From Tolypocladium sp. Sup5 PDA-1 (lineage: Eukaryota; Ascomycota; Sordariomycetes; Hypocreales; Ophiocordycipitaceae): a stretch of DNA of 64,000 nucleotides. How positions within the stretch are numbered: the first letter of the stretch is position 1; each line of letters starts with the position of its first letter. Below, one piece after another: positions 1 to 10,389 of this stretch. The notes below the pieces were generated by a model. That model did not search any database. It saw only the letters and a program-made list of their open reading frames with translations, and was not told where the DNA came from. Both the position numbers and the translations under genes were made by a program. The stretch covers positions 1,116,001 to 1,180,000 of the forward strand of contig JPHH03000002.1 of assembly GCA_000750105.3 (NCBI GenBank). The letters are read 5' to 3'.

Positions 1-28
1 CGGATCGCGTCACTAATGGGTGCTCTAG

Positions 29-960
29 AGCGGATCCACACCGGCGTCAGGCCACACGTCTGTGACTACCCGGAGTGCGGCAAAATGTTCATTCAGAGAT
101 CCGCCTTGACCGTGCACCAGCGAGTGCACACTGGCGAGAAGCCGCACCACTGCGAGACGTGTGCCAAGGTGCGTTGTGATGATCCTCGAAAACCTCTGCC
201 CTGGCGGCTGACACCCGAGCTGCAGCCCTTTAGCGACAGCAGCTCGCTCGCGCGGCATCGACGGACGCATTCCGGAAAGCGCCCCTACAAATGCCCCTAT
301 GCCGACTGCCAGAAGACCTTTACCCGGCGCACCACGCTCACTCGCCACCAGAACCACCACAGCGGCACGATCGAGGAGGCTGCCGTGGCTACCGCGGCGG
401 CCCTGGCAGCATCAAAGACAAAGAATGCGCCCCAAGCCCGGTCTGACGGCGACCACATGTCCAACCACGGGTCACCCATGTCGACGCCTTCTCCGGCACA
501 TCGGAACATGTCCATGTCTCCAAGCATGGACATGTCGGGGTCCAACAACATGCATCGCCACGCTGGCGACTTTCAGTACATGCAGCAAGGCGGCCCACTA
601 CCTCCCCATCTCCGCGTGGGCAGCCCTACATCCCAGTCATCGAATGGCTACAACAACAACGGCATCCGGCCGACCTCGCACCCCACCAGCTACGGCCCGC
701 CGCCGACGCTGGAGCCGAGCCTGGACCAACATCAGCCAGGTTCGGTGAGCAATGGAGGGAGCCCTCACATGGGAAACGTGGGATGGCAGTCTCCGTCGCA
801 CGTTCCCTCTCCATCCCACCACCAGAACGGGGGCAGCTACGTGTACCCGGAGCCCGACACGTACCCGCAAAACACGGCCATGAGCCAGATGTATTACTCG
901 GCGGCGCCGCAGCTGCGCCGGCCGCAGAGCACGGAATCCGGCATGATGCACATGGCCTAG
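29..960 (+). CDS. C2H2 zinc-finger transcription factor (5' partial)
   Basis: The 3' part of a gene that begins before the window. The first ATG (position 16) is probably intronic: CACTAAT at 11-17 resembles a branch site and CTCTAG ends at 28, so coding resumes at 29 with the tail of a finger (RIHTG). Then come three finger units: CDYPEC..HQRVH, CETC..HRRTH and CPYADC..HQNHH, with TGEKP-type linkers. A 57-bp in-frame intron (169-225, GTGCGT..CTGCAG) must be removed to restore the second complete finger (CAKPFSDSSSLARH). The C-terminal half is low complexity, rich in Ser, Pro, Met, Asn, His and Gly, as in fungal activators, and ends HMA-stop. The protein is expected to bind DNA in the nucleus. 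I do not recognise the exact orthologue, so no name is given. Confidence 0.85.
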
Positions 961-2930
961 GAGGACGTGTTACCGGTGGCGGACGAGGTCGGAGACCCAC
1001 TGGACTCACCGGGCCGGGAATGGCCCACCGATACCCTGTGACTTTGCGAGGATTTGGGCGAAAGCGAGCAAGGGCAGAGACCTGAATTTGGTGCCCTGCC
1101 GTCGACATGTTATCACATCCGAGCGGACGCCTATGCTCGCCGCGGCTTGATCCATGGGCAGCCATCCTCGATGTGTGGCCGTCTGGCCCGGTCTCGAACA
1201 CGACCGTGCTCCGACGGGTCGAATCGTCGGCTCTTTTCACCTGGCTTCTTGCGTTGATTTCTTGCCTTTTGCCAGTTATTTCCTTGGTCAAGCTTTTGAT
1301 AATAGACCGGCGAACGGGAACCTCATGACTACGAACACGTCTATTTCACCCCCTTATCTGCATGATGGTCGGGTCGGCGGCTAGAAGGAGTTTAATTCGG
1401 GCAGGGCCAAGTTGGCTCTCGGGCCCGAACATGAAGGGGTTGTCAAGCTGACGGGAAGAGGGCATGACGCTTTGGGGGCCGTCCCCTGCATGTTGCATTT
1501 ATGTGGTTTGCTGTCACTATGTAGAATTGGACTCGGAGTTGTGCACAGATGCATCATTGAAGGGCCAGAATTCACCGCGCCTCGCCGCGTTTGCTAATCA
1601 TCATTCATCCAGACGTGGTTTGGAAGGAGGCTGTCGTGAGTCTTGTTGGTCGGCATAAAGGAGAAGCAGCTATCGTAGGCATTGCGCAATGAGACAAGGG
1701 GAAACCAATTGTACCGTTGACAAGTCACTCCATCAATACGGCCTGCACGACTGCCCTGGCTCGAGCTGGGGCTCGCCTACATCTGACGTTCGCACGAGCT
1801 TGGTCGCATGGAATACCAACTTAATCCAGAGATGCATCCGGGGGCCGCCGCCACGTCGAGCATGGCCCGAGGCTTCGTTACCAAAGCGAGCGAGGCGAAG
1901 TGTTTAGGCTTTGGAGCGGGCCCGTTTCTGCCCTTTGCGGTGCTCGTGCTTGCATGGCGAGGTGTCGTCGGTAACGATGGATGCGTGCGCTGGGAGCAGA
2001 TGGCGCGCGGACGAGCTATGGCTCCAAGCGGCAAGGCGGCGGTCGGCAATCTGGCTCTCCACGGTCGGGTCGATGGGCGGCTGAGCTGCCAGGGGCCCAT
2101 TGTTCGGTACGGGTCAGTGTCAGCAAAGCAATTCTGTGTCGCTGGTGCGGCTGTGATACTCCGTATCTTGGTCCTGCTGGCACGGATCGGAAACGCCACT
2201 CAACGGCCCGTCTGTCTGTCCTCTCTTCCGTCGGCGGCGGCAATGCCAGCCTCACGCCAGCCAGCCCGGACAACCGGCGACACGAATACATGTTTACTCA
2301 CACCTGCATCTCGTCACAATGACCATTGAACCAGCCCCCACGAAATGCCCCCCCCCGGTCAGCGGGGGTGGGCGGATGTCGTTTGATTTTCTGATTAGTA
2401 ACCGCTCCGCGAATATTGTATGTTGTCGCTCACCGGACAGCTTTTCCCCCTCGTACGTCGCAGCCGCACACCGCGGCGAAAACTGGGGGTTTCTTAGCTC
2501 GGACGACGGAGGGAGAAGAGCGAGAGATGCGTGGCCCGCCGTTTATTTCCCGCTTATGCGGCAGCGGCGGCGGCGGCGGCTGTGTGTTCTCGTGCGCGAG
2601 GCGGTGGTGAGCTGGTCGCGACTTGCATCATCACTTAGTACATGTGCGGCCGAAGAGGTGCTTTGGTGCCCGGCGCAGAGACGAGCTGGACTGAATCGAG
2701 AGCCTCTTTCCGATTTCTCTGCTGAGAAGGCGTTGGACAAGACGGCAGACGGCGTTCGTCGCGTATTCACCCTCTCCGCCGCCATCCATGTACACCCACG
2801 ATCCTCACAGCATACGATCCGGACGACGACTAAACGACACCATTCTTGACTCCTTTCTCCCCACCGCTCGACATCAGCCCGACCTGGCCCAGCCCGGCCC
2901 TGTCCGCTGCGCGCATCCCTCCCGCCCAGG
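961..2930. other. Intergenic region, C2H2 gene to DsbA-like gene
   Basis: About 2 kb with only short unconvincing reading frames on both strands. It should hold the 3' UTR of the C2H2 gene and the promoter and leader of the downstream thioredoxin-fold gene. The last 100 bases are pyrimidine-rich, as in many fungal leaders. No repeat or RNA gene was recognised. Confidence 0.5.
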
Positions 2931-3753
2931 ATGACGGCCACGGCGGCGGAGCGGCGGCGGCTCGTCGTGCCCATCGAGGTCTTCTCCGACACGCTGTGCC
3001 CGTGGTGCTACGTCGAGAAGCACAGCCTCGAGGCGGCGCTGCAGCGGTACGGGGCCCGGCACCCGGACGTCGACTTTGAGGTGGTGTGGCGGTCGTTTTG
3101 CCTTAACCCGCTGCTGAAGACGGGTATGCCCTGCCTGTATACACACACCCTCCTCCTGGCCGCGAACCGGCCAGCAGCGCTCCGATAGAGAGGGCATGAG
3201 GCAGGCAAGAATGACGCTGACCGTGGCGCCCACAGGATGTGACAAGCTCTCCCTCTACGACGAGTGGTCCGGCGGCAAGGGCAACTTCGAGCAGCACCTC
3301 GACCGCGTACGCGCCGCCGGCGCCCGCTACAACATCACCTTCTCCATCACCGGCCAGACCGGCCCCTCGCGCCTCAGCCAGGTCCTCCTCGCCAACGTGC
3401 TCCGCCGCGGCGGGCGCCTCGCCCAGGCGCGCGTCGTCGAGGCGCTCTTCCGCGGCCACTTCGTCGAGGGCCGCGACGTCAGCGACGAGGACTGGCTGGT
3501 GACGCTGGGCCGCGACGTCGCCGGGCTGCCCGAGGACGTGGTGCGCGCCGAGCTGCTCGACGACGACCGGGCGCGCTTCGTCGACGACGAGGCCGAGGCC
3601 GCCGTCGAGGAGGAGGGCGTAGTGGCGGTGCCATGCGTGCTGCTGCTGGGGCGGTACAAGGTCGGCGGGTACCAGGAGGAGGACGTGTTTGTCAAGCTGC
3701 TGGACAAGATTCGCGAGGAGAATATGCCGTCGCGCGAGGAGCCACAGCCGTGA
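2931..3753 (+). CDS. DsbA/FrnE-like thioredoxin-fold oxidoreductase
   Basis: A 236-residue protein from two exons (2931-3123, 3236-3753); the 112-bp intron GTATGC..CACAG joins ACG G to GA TGT and restores LLKTGCDKLSLYDEW. The N-terminus starts with a beta strand followed by the redox motif CPWC at residues 23-26. A helical insertion follows, and a VAVPCVLL segment near the C-terminus fits the cis-proline loop of the DsbA fold, then GRYKVGGYQ. The length matches the FrnE / 2-hydroxychromene-2-carboxylate isomerase-like branch. No signal peptide is seen, so a cytosolic thiol-disulfide or glutathione-linked role is inferred; the substrate is unknown. The next gene (TFIIE beta) is convergent. Confidence 0.88.
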
Positions 3754-4077
3754 TTGAAGAAGAAATGGATACCGATAATTACCCCCCAGAGTTGCAACGC
3801 CAGGGAGGAGTGCAAAACGAAGGACGTTCTCACCCACCACGAGCCGCTGGCTTGCACTCCTCTACGCGTATGACGGTCACGACTTCGCTTCTTTATTCAT
3901 GCTTTTGTTTGCTCAGCGCCGCCTGCAAATACAAATTGTCCTTGATGTCCCCCAACGCCATTTTATGCCTGCCCCGTAGGGTCCCTCGTGCTTCGTACCT
4001 TGAGAGTTACGGTCCGGTCCCTTTCCCCAACGCCAAACGAATCCAAAAACACAGAGCGAGCGCAAGGACGCACGGCA
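3754..4077. other. Convergent 3' intergenic region
   Basis: 324 bases between the stop codons of the DsbA-like gene (+) and TFIIE beta (-). It should carry both 3' UTRs and polyadenylation signals; nothing else is visible. Confidence 0.5.
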
Positions 4078-4977
4078 TCACCGCCGCAGGTTGCTGTAGT
4101 CTTGCATCAAGTGCGCCATGTGCACGTTGGTCGCCTTGCCCGCCCTCTTGCCCGCCCGCTTCTTCTGCGTCTTGGGCTTGTTGCCCAGTCCCTGCGCCGT
4201 CTTGCGCGGGTCCTCGCTCGTGGGCTTCTGCCCGACGCTGACCAGCTTGCGGTGCATGTCGTCGAGGCTCGGCAGCGGCACGCGGTGCCACATGACCTGG
4301 AACTCGGGTTGGACCTTGTGCTGCAGCGACGAGTCGTCGGCCCACACGTAGCGCGGGAAGTTGTCCTTTTTGGTGCGCACCACCAGCACCCTGTGCTGCC
4401 GCTCGAGCGACGTGAGCGTGTCCTCGCAGTCGGGCCAGCCATCCTTGAGGTCCTTGACGCACACCCCCGAGGCGTCCGTCTTGCGCTGCAGGTGCGCGAG
4501 CAGCGACGTCGCGTCCTTGACTCCGGGGATGAGCGGCCGGTGAAGGTACGTGCCCGTCTTCCACGTCTGCTCGCTCAGGCTCGTGTCCGGCTTCCACTCC
4601 ACGCGCGGGTGGCCCCTGAGCCCATCCGTCAGCTCCTTCTTGTGCTCATCCGAGTAGCTCCGCAGGCTCAGGTGGTCGATGATGTCCGTGATGGTCTTGG
4701 CCTCGCCCTTTTTCTTCAGGTAGTCCACCGCAAAGGTCATCTGCGTCTTGACCTCGGCGCCATAGCCCGTGAGCTGCGGCTGCGAAAACGGCACATCGGG
4801 GGCGGCATCGCGCTTTCGCTTCGCCGTCGGTGTGGTGCTGTCGGAGGCTGCCGACGGCGAGGGTGATGGCGGTGCGAGGGACGCTGCTTTGACGGTGCTC
4901 GGGTTGGAGAGCTTAGATGCGGCCGACGCGAGGGTTCCTCGGAAGGCAGAGGACTGCTTCTCCAGGTACGAGGACAT
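4078..4977 (-). CDS. TFA2: Transcription initiation factor IIE subunit beta
   Basis: A single-exon gene of 299 codons; the ATG at 4977 starts MSSYLEKQSSAFRGTL. The Ser/Pro/Thr-rich N-terminus contains a basic patch (TAKRKRD). It is followed by a TFIIE-beta winged-helix region (VDYLKKKGEAKTITDIIDHL), then a second one with LKDGWPDCEDTL and VVRTKKDNFPRYVW, typical of Tfa2. The C-terminus is very basic (KPKTQKKRAGKRAGKATNVH), also as in fungal TFIIE beta. With TFIIE alpha it recruits TFIIH to RNA polymerase II preinitiation complexes in the nucleus. Family assignment is firm from these motifs and the usual length of about 300 residues. Confidence 0.93.
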   Translation of the reverse strand: MSSYLEKQSSAFRGTLASAASKLSNPSTVKAASLAPPSPSPSAASDSTTPTAKRKRDAAPDVPFSQPQLTGYGAEVKTQMTFAVDYLKKKGEAKTITDIIDHLSLRSYSDEHKKELTDGLRGHPRVEWKPDTSLSEQTWKTGTYLHRPLIPGVKDATSLLAHLQRKTDASGVCVKDLKDGWPDCEDTLTSLERQHRVLVVRTKKDNFPRYVWADDSSLQHKVQPEFQVMWHRVPLPSLDDMHRKLVSVGQKPTSEDPRKTAQGLGNKPKTQKKRAGKRAGKATNVHMAHLMQDYSNLRR

Positions 4978-5641
4978 GTTGGGCGCTGGCCGCGAGGGTG
5001 GACGGTGCGTGAACGACAGTGAGGGGAGAGGCGCGACGAGAGAGGTGGTGAGAGGTTGAGGCTTGAGTTGAATGGGATGTCAATCAAGCACGGCGAGGCT
5101 GAATGGCTATAGGCAGCCGGGAGTGTGGCGCACTGTCTCTAGCCACAACGCCGTTCTTATCGCACTGTGGCTTGACGCCTCGGCGCAAAAAAAAGTCGGA
5201 TAGTGACACGACAGGTTGGCTGGTTCATGGCCATCTCGTCCGACACTTTGCGACTGTGAAATGCCATGCTGTAATGCTTGATCCAAGGTGCCCCGACAGC
5301 GGTACTAGCAGTAAACCGAGGCCAGCCGTCGACGCATATGCAACATCACTTCTTCATTACAATAGCTGTATCTATGGCGCAGATTCCACCAAATGATAAA
5401 CCTGCCATGACCCAATTGCTCCGTCTCCTGGCGCAAGAAATGCCGGACCACTTGCCTTCTATCTCGGCTTGCCCCTCGCCCCCCAACAGTAATCGCCGCC
5501 GTTGAAGGAAGCCGCCTACTACTCAACAAGAAAAATCAATCGGTGCGCCATTTTGCCCATCATCGCAGCGCGGCAGGGATTGTCTGGCGCGCTGCCAATG
5601 CCGCTCGCTCGGGCCCCTGAAGAGACCGTGGTGGCATGGGT
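4978..5641. other. TFIIE beta promoter and cytochrome b5 3' region
   Basis: 664 bases between two minus-strand genes. It should contain the cytochrome b5 3' UTR (right side) and the TFIIE beta promoter (left side). No coding signal was recognised. Confidence 0.45.
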
Positions 5642-6175
5642 TCAAGCAGCCTGCTGTTGCTCCTGCTGCTTCTGCAAGTACTGGAAGGCGCCGTAGCCGA
5701 GGACACCTCCGATGAGGAGGATGGCGTACAGTCCAATGCCCATGCCGGTGTTGTCGGACTTGTTGGCGTTCGAAGTGGACGGGGTGGCCGCAGTCTTGGG
5801 GGTAGGGTCTCCGGGCTGCAGAAGCACATGGTCAACATTGGTTCTACGGACTGGCAGATGCGCATGCACTCACTTGTCGCTTCAGGTCGCCGACGAGGAG
5901 CTTGTCCAGGGTTTCCCTCGCCTCGTCGCTGTGGCCGACGTCCTCGAAAGCCTCGGTGGAGTCCTGGCCGGCGACATCGAGCATGACCTCCTCACCACCG
6001 CTGCAAGACGGAGTCTGTTAGAAAAGGCGCGCCTGGCATCGCAGGTCGGGGTATCAACGTACGGGTGCTCATCTACAAACTGGGTGCAGTCGTAGACCTT
6101 GTCGTGGATCACGACGTAAATGTCCTTCTTGGTGTTGTGCTCGGCAACATCTTGGTAGGTGAATTCCTTGGACAT
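5642..6175 (-). CDS. CYB5: Cytochrome b5, tail-anchored
   Basis: A 137-residue protein from three exons (6175-6063, 6000-5874, 5815-5642). Introns GTACGT..CAG and GTGAGT..CAG restore HPGGEEVMLDVAGQDSTEAF and GDLKRQPGDP. Haem ligands are His37 in the HPGG motif and His61 in EDVGHSDEA. After a Thr/Pro/Ser/Asn-rich linker comes a C-terminal hydrophobic segment (IGLYAILLIGGVLGYGAF) with a short polar Gln-rich tail, as in microsomal or outer-mitochondrial tail-anchored b5. It would donate electrons to fatty-acid desaturases, hydroxylases and P450s at the ER. Confidence 0.95.
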
Positions 6176-7226
6176 TGTGGCGGCTGTCTTTGTTGGGGAT
6201 TCCGCTCAGGGGAAATTGATGAGTCGTCGGCGGCGATTTTCGGATTCGGCTCGGAGGCGGACTCGACGGGGAGGCGCGGGAGTGACGTTGTGGGTTGGGA
6301 GAGACGAGGAGCGGAGAGTTGAGGATGCAGGAGCGCGGTTTGCTGGTCAAATTCGAGGCAGCCAGAAGATTGTCATTCGGAAGGGTCCTGCTGGTTGGCT
6401 CTTCCTCGCACTAGCCGCTGGCACCACCCGGCCTGGCCAACTTCCGTCACGGACGGGGGACCCGCGGAGGTTCCATTTCTGCCAATCGGCGGCCGGGAAA
6501 TTACCGCCAGCGGCCGCTGATTCGCCCGCTGGCGCACCACTATCGCCCGTGTTCCTGGGCGGGTCCCTGGAGAGGCGCTGGAGAGAGCCTGGAGTCTGGA
6601 GGGGAAAGGAGGGGACAGGCGCCGAGTGTTACCCCGGTGGTCCTATTCAGACCCCGTCACTTTTTGCACCGCCGATGCCATGACACCACGCCTGACCTCA
6701 TCGACGCGACCGTTTGGCTTGTGACTCTGCTCGTCTGCTCCTGGGGCGACCGCGGGGGCTGAAGGGAATGGCTAGAAGTCGTGGTGCTCGTTCCGCCGCT
6801 CCCGAACAACGGACACGCCTAGGCGATTGATGTCCGAGTCTCGTTCGGAATTGCTCGTTTCTCTTCCGTGCATAATTCGCGCGCTGTGTCTACGGCCGCC
6901 GCCGGCTTACTACACCGGTATATAAATGCCAGCTGACTGGCTGGGACCCGGCTCCGCCAGTAGCTCCCGTTACCCCAGATCATCTGTTGGGAAAGGGAAG
7001 TAGTACGCGGAGGCGACGGCGGCTGTTGAGCCGGGACGGGTTTCATGGGACATCCCGAGGCTATTGCCGTCCCTTACCGGTGCAACCACGCCGCCGCCGC
7101 GTGACACGCAACGACAGGCATGTGAAGTGAGTGTGCGGCAATGTCGGTCTCGTCAATGTATGCATCTGTATATGACCTTGCCATAACTCAGTCCCTCGCC
7201 GCATATGCTGCGCGCCGAAAACAGAT
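6176..7226. other. Intergenic region, cytochrome b5 promoter
   Basis: About 1.05 kb upstream of cytochrome b5 (-) and downstream of capping protein alpha (-). A plus-oriented TATATAAA lies at 6919-6926, but no plus-strand gene follows, so its meaning is unclear. No convincing reading frame was found. Confidence 0.45.
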
Positions 7227-8372
7227 CTATCGCTTGGAGCTTCCACCGCCAATGTCCTGGCCCAGCCGGTAGCTCGTCACCTTGTCCCATTCAATCTTCT
7301 GTCGCGTGACTGGCAGTTGTCTCCGCAGCCCCTTGAAGGCGCCCTCGCTCAGGTTGACAAAGCCCTTGTTCAGCTCCTCCTGATACTTCTTCTCGGATGC
7401 CGAGATCTCCTTGGCAATCCCTGCGCCGGTGCCAGACGGGATCGAGGCAGAGACGGACTTGTTGGTGAGCAGCCGCACGTTGCCATCTTCGTAGTAGTGG
7501 ACGTCGACTTTGATGGAGCCCTCGAGGTTTCCAGAGGCAGGGTCGACAATGTACAGAGATCTCCAGCGTCCGTTCCTGTGGTTGTCAGTTCGGCAGTCCT
7601 CCATCGGTCGTGTCTTGTCCTGTCTCACCAGAAGTTGTTGGGGCTGTATTTGTTCGCGACGATGACGACGGCAATCTTCGAGTCGGATTCGATCGGATAC
7701 ACGCCGTAGGCTGCGTTGGCAAAGTGCTCCTTGACGTAGGTGCCCACGCTCTTCAGCGTCGATTTCCTGCCGTACGTTAGACCAGATTTCGGGAATGGCC
7801 GTGGAAAAGCACTCACACTAGATCTACCTGCGCCCCCTCGATAACATGGCTTTGTACAGCGCTGGCTTTCTGTCGCAAGGTTAGGGCCCCATCTCGCGCA
7901 GCTCGGACCTCTCGACATGCCTGTGTTGCGTGATCGACCGCAAAGCTCGAGGAGCTCTCGACATCGTAGTACCGCCCGTCGCCGAGGGAGTTGTGCGAGC
8001 TTATCAGAACCTGGACAAGGAGATAAGCCAACCGTAGTTCCATACGTATCCATGCACGCTGCTCACCGGCTGGCTGCTCCCAGGCAGCTTCACCGTAATC
8101 AACTGCTCCTCATTGTACTTTTCAAAGGCCGGCGCCAGGTCGGAGACGATGTTCGGCGAGGAGATGGTCAAAGCCTTGATATCTGGGAGATTAATGTCAG
8201 CAATGACGCCCCTTAGCCGCGATGTGAGCTGCCGTACCGGCGACGACGTCTGCGAGCTGTACGGATTAGAGACGTTAGCTTCCGATGCTGACGCGGAGCT
8301 CCATCAGGCGGTGCCTACCTCTCCAGGAGGAGCTCCCTCCACAAAGGCGGACACTGTCTCGAGCTGCGACAT
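7227..8372 (-). CDS. cap1: F-actin-capping protein subunit alpha
   Basis: A 272-residue protein assembled from seven exons: 8372-8319, 8256-8238, 8182-8067, 8010-7921, 7869-7817, 7766-7629 and 7575-7227. The second exon is only 19 bp. The splice giving ATQKASAVQSHVIEGAQ uses a GC donor (intron 7920-7870, GCATGT..CAG, 51 bp and in frame); all others are GT-AG. Recognisable CapZ-alpha segments are SSPNIVSDLAPAFEKYNEEQ, YYDVESSSSFAVDHATQ, NNFWNGRWRSLYIVD, VHYYEDGNVRLLTNK and the C-terminal EGAFKGLRRQLPVTR region before WDKVTSYRLG. Together with the beta subunit it caps barbed ends of actin filaments in cortical patches. Length matches the family. Confidence 0.92.
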
Positions 8373-8755
8373 GCTGCGATTCGGCTGTGATGCTCAACGC
8401 TAGAAACCGGACAAAAGAGGCCTCGAGAATCAACACGAGGCTGCTGGCCTGGACGCTCAATGCAGGCACATGCGGTCGGGGTGGAGGTCAGCCGACGGGA
8501 GGGGCACAGCGAGAGGGGCAACGCGAGGTCACTCCACCGCCGGCTGGTGGGGTACCTGGCTCATACGCACAACGTCACGACACGTCGAGTGCCGGATCAA
8601 GAGCAGCGGCATCACGTTCAACGCCGAGGAAATGTCATAAATCGACTCGATGCGATACTTTCGAGGCCATTGACACCGATTGATTGACTCAAGTCTCTTC
8701 TTCTAGTATAAGCCACGCCGGCAATGCTATGTACATTCGCAAATCCCCTCCACGC
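8373..8755. other. Promoter of capping protein alpha / 3' region of BCKDH E1 beta
   Basis: 383 bases between two minus-strand genes, holding the promoter of the capping protein gene and the 3' UTR of the dehydrogenase gene. Nothing else was recognised. Confidence 0.45.
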
Positions 8756-10018
8756 TTAATAGTCCAGGCTCTTCTTGATGTTCTCGTATATCCCTAGCAA
8801 TGAGGTTAGCAAGGGAATCAGCACAAGAATTGTTGAGATTGGTGACTTACTGGCCACATCCGGGATGTTAAACTTCTCGAATATCAGCGGGTTGTGGATG
8901 CTCCATCCAGCCACGCGCCCGACAGGAGCCTCGAGACGGACAAACGTGTCCGGGTCCTCCTGGATCGCAGCGGCAACCTCGGCGCCAATTCCGGCATTCA
9001 CCATCGACTCGTGGACAACCAGAACGCGCCCCGTCTTTCGCACGCTCTCAAACACCGTCTGCTTGTCCCAGGGGTACACGGTCCGCAGATCAATCAGCTC
9101 GGCCGAGATGCCCAGGTCCTCCTCCGCGCGCTGGATGGCAGACAAGCATGTGTATATGGGCTGGCCGTAGGAGATGATGGTAATGTCCTTGCCCTCCTTC
9201 AGGACCTCCGCCTTGGATAGCGGCAGCTCGTACGCGGCCTCTGGGACCTGCTCCACCGCTGCGCGGTAGAGAATCTTGGGCTCCAGGAACAAGCAGGGGT
9301 CGTTGCTTCGGATGGCCGCCAGGAGAAGACCCTTGGCCTGGATCGGTGACCGGGGAACGATGACCCGGAAGCCCGGAACGTGGGTGAACAGACTCTCGGG
9401 TGACTGGGAGTGATACAGGGCGCCGTGGCCAACGCCACCGCAGGGCATCCGGACCGTCAGGCCGCCAGCGTGCGGGCCACAGCTGCCCTCGCGATACCGC
9501 AGCTTTGCGCCTTCGTTGACGATTTGATCAAAGGCAGGGAACACATAATCGGCAAACTGAATCTCGGCGACAGGCCGCATGCCCTGCGCCGCCAGCCCGA
9601 TGCCGAATCCCATGATGCCCTGTTCCGTAAGGGGCGTGTTGAAGACTCTGTCGGCGCCGTACGTTTCCGCCAGCTTCATCGTGCACCGAAATACTCCTCC
9701 AAAGGCGATGTCCTCTCCGAAAATCAGGACGTCGTCGTCCTCGGCCAGCGCGATTCCCAGCGCGTTGTTGATGGACTGGAAGAGGTTCATCTTCTTCCAC
9801 GGCCCGTTTCGAACTTCAGCGGGGATCTCATTGGGGTTTCCGAGTGCTGTCTTCCCCGTGTGAGCCAGCAACGGCGTGGTCGAGTAGTCGACGGGCAGGT
9901 TCAGCTTCGCATTCGGCGGGTGCGTGGAGTAGCATCTCGCGATCCGGAGAGGCAGCAGCTGGGCGGGCCGCGGAGCCGCCACGGCTCTTCGCAATTGACG
10001 GACGACCTGGCGCTTCAT
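8756..10018 (-). CDS. Branched-chain 2-oxoacid dehydrogenase E1 subunit beta, mitochondrial
   Basis: A 401-residue protein from two exons (10018-8851, 8793-8756). The 57-bp intron (GTAAGT..CTAG) is in frame, but removing it gives the usual end DVARIYENIKKSLDY. The N-terminus MKRQVVRQLRRAVAAPRP is a mitochondrial presequence, with a likely cleavage region around RCYS. The transketolase-like pyrimidine domain contains FGEDIAFGGVFRCT, TPLTEQGIMGFGIGLA and ADYVFPAFDQIVNEGAKLRY. The C-terminal domain carries KTGRVLVVHESM and the E1 beta signature GAEVAAAIQE. The CTMKL and GGVFRC details favour BCKDH over pyruvate dehydrogenase E1 beta. It acts in the matrix in Val, Leu and Ile catabolism. The reading frame is open far upstream, but that region lacks a presequence and is promoter. 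Confidence 0.93.
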   Translation of the reverse strand: MKRQVVRQLRRAVAAPRPAQLLPLRIARCYSTHPPNAKLNLPVDYSTTPLLAHTGKTALGNPNEIPAEVRNGPWKKMNLFQSINNALGIALAEDDDVLIFGEDIAFGGVFRCTMKLAETYGADRVFNTPLTEQGIMGFGIGLAAQGMRPVAEIQFADYVFPAFDQIVNEGAKLRYREGSCGPHAGGLTVRMPCGGVGHGALYHSQSPESLFTHVPGFRVIVPRSPIQAKGLLLAAIRSNDPCLFLEPKILYRAAVEQVPEAAYELPLSKAEVLKEGKDITIISYGQPIYTCLSAIQRAEEDLGISAELIDLRTVYPWDKQTVFESVRKTGRVLVVHESMVNAGIGAEVAAAIQEDPDTFVRLEAPVGRVAGWSIHNPLIFEKFNIPDVASKSPISTILVLIPLLTSLLGIYENIKKSLDY

Positions 10019-10389
10019 GGTTTCGATGATTCTCCCCGCTACGCGATGCGAATTGCAAATTTGGAAAAGAGCGAGAGGGCGCCCGAGAAGCAACGGCGTC
10101 CTCCAGGGAGGAGGTGATGTTAAACTCGGCTTGTCGCGGCCTTTCGCGGGGCTCGGGTTGGCCGCCCCCGGCACAGCGTCGCCGGCCCCGATTAGATTGT
10201 TGCCTGGCCAACAACCGATCGTCGCCAAGATTGGCCCCAAACAGGGCACCGCAAGCTTGGGCTTGGGCTTCAACGCCACGGATGTGCTCTGCCGGATGAC
10301 GCGTCTACCAAGACAGTTCCATGTATTAATACGACCCCCCTTCACAGACGCGCCGCATTCCAGCGACGCCGGCCGTTTGCTGCGAAACA
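10019..10389. other. Bidirectional promoter, BCKDH E1 beta / exoglucanase
   Basis: 371 bases separating divergent start codons (10018 minus, 10390 plus). It must contain both promoters. No defined motif was identified with confidence. Confidence 0.5.

Noticed and set aside
6919..6926. Plus-oriented TATATAAA in the cytochrome b5 upstream region
   Set aside because: No plus-strand gene follows within reach, so it was not listed as a promoter.
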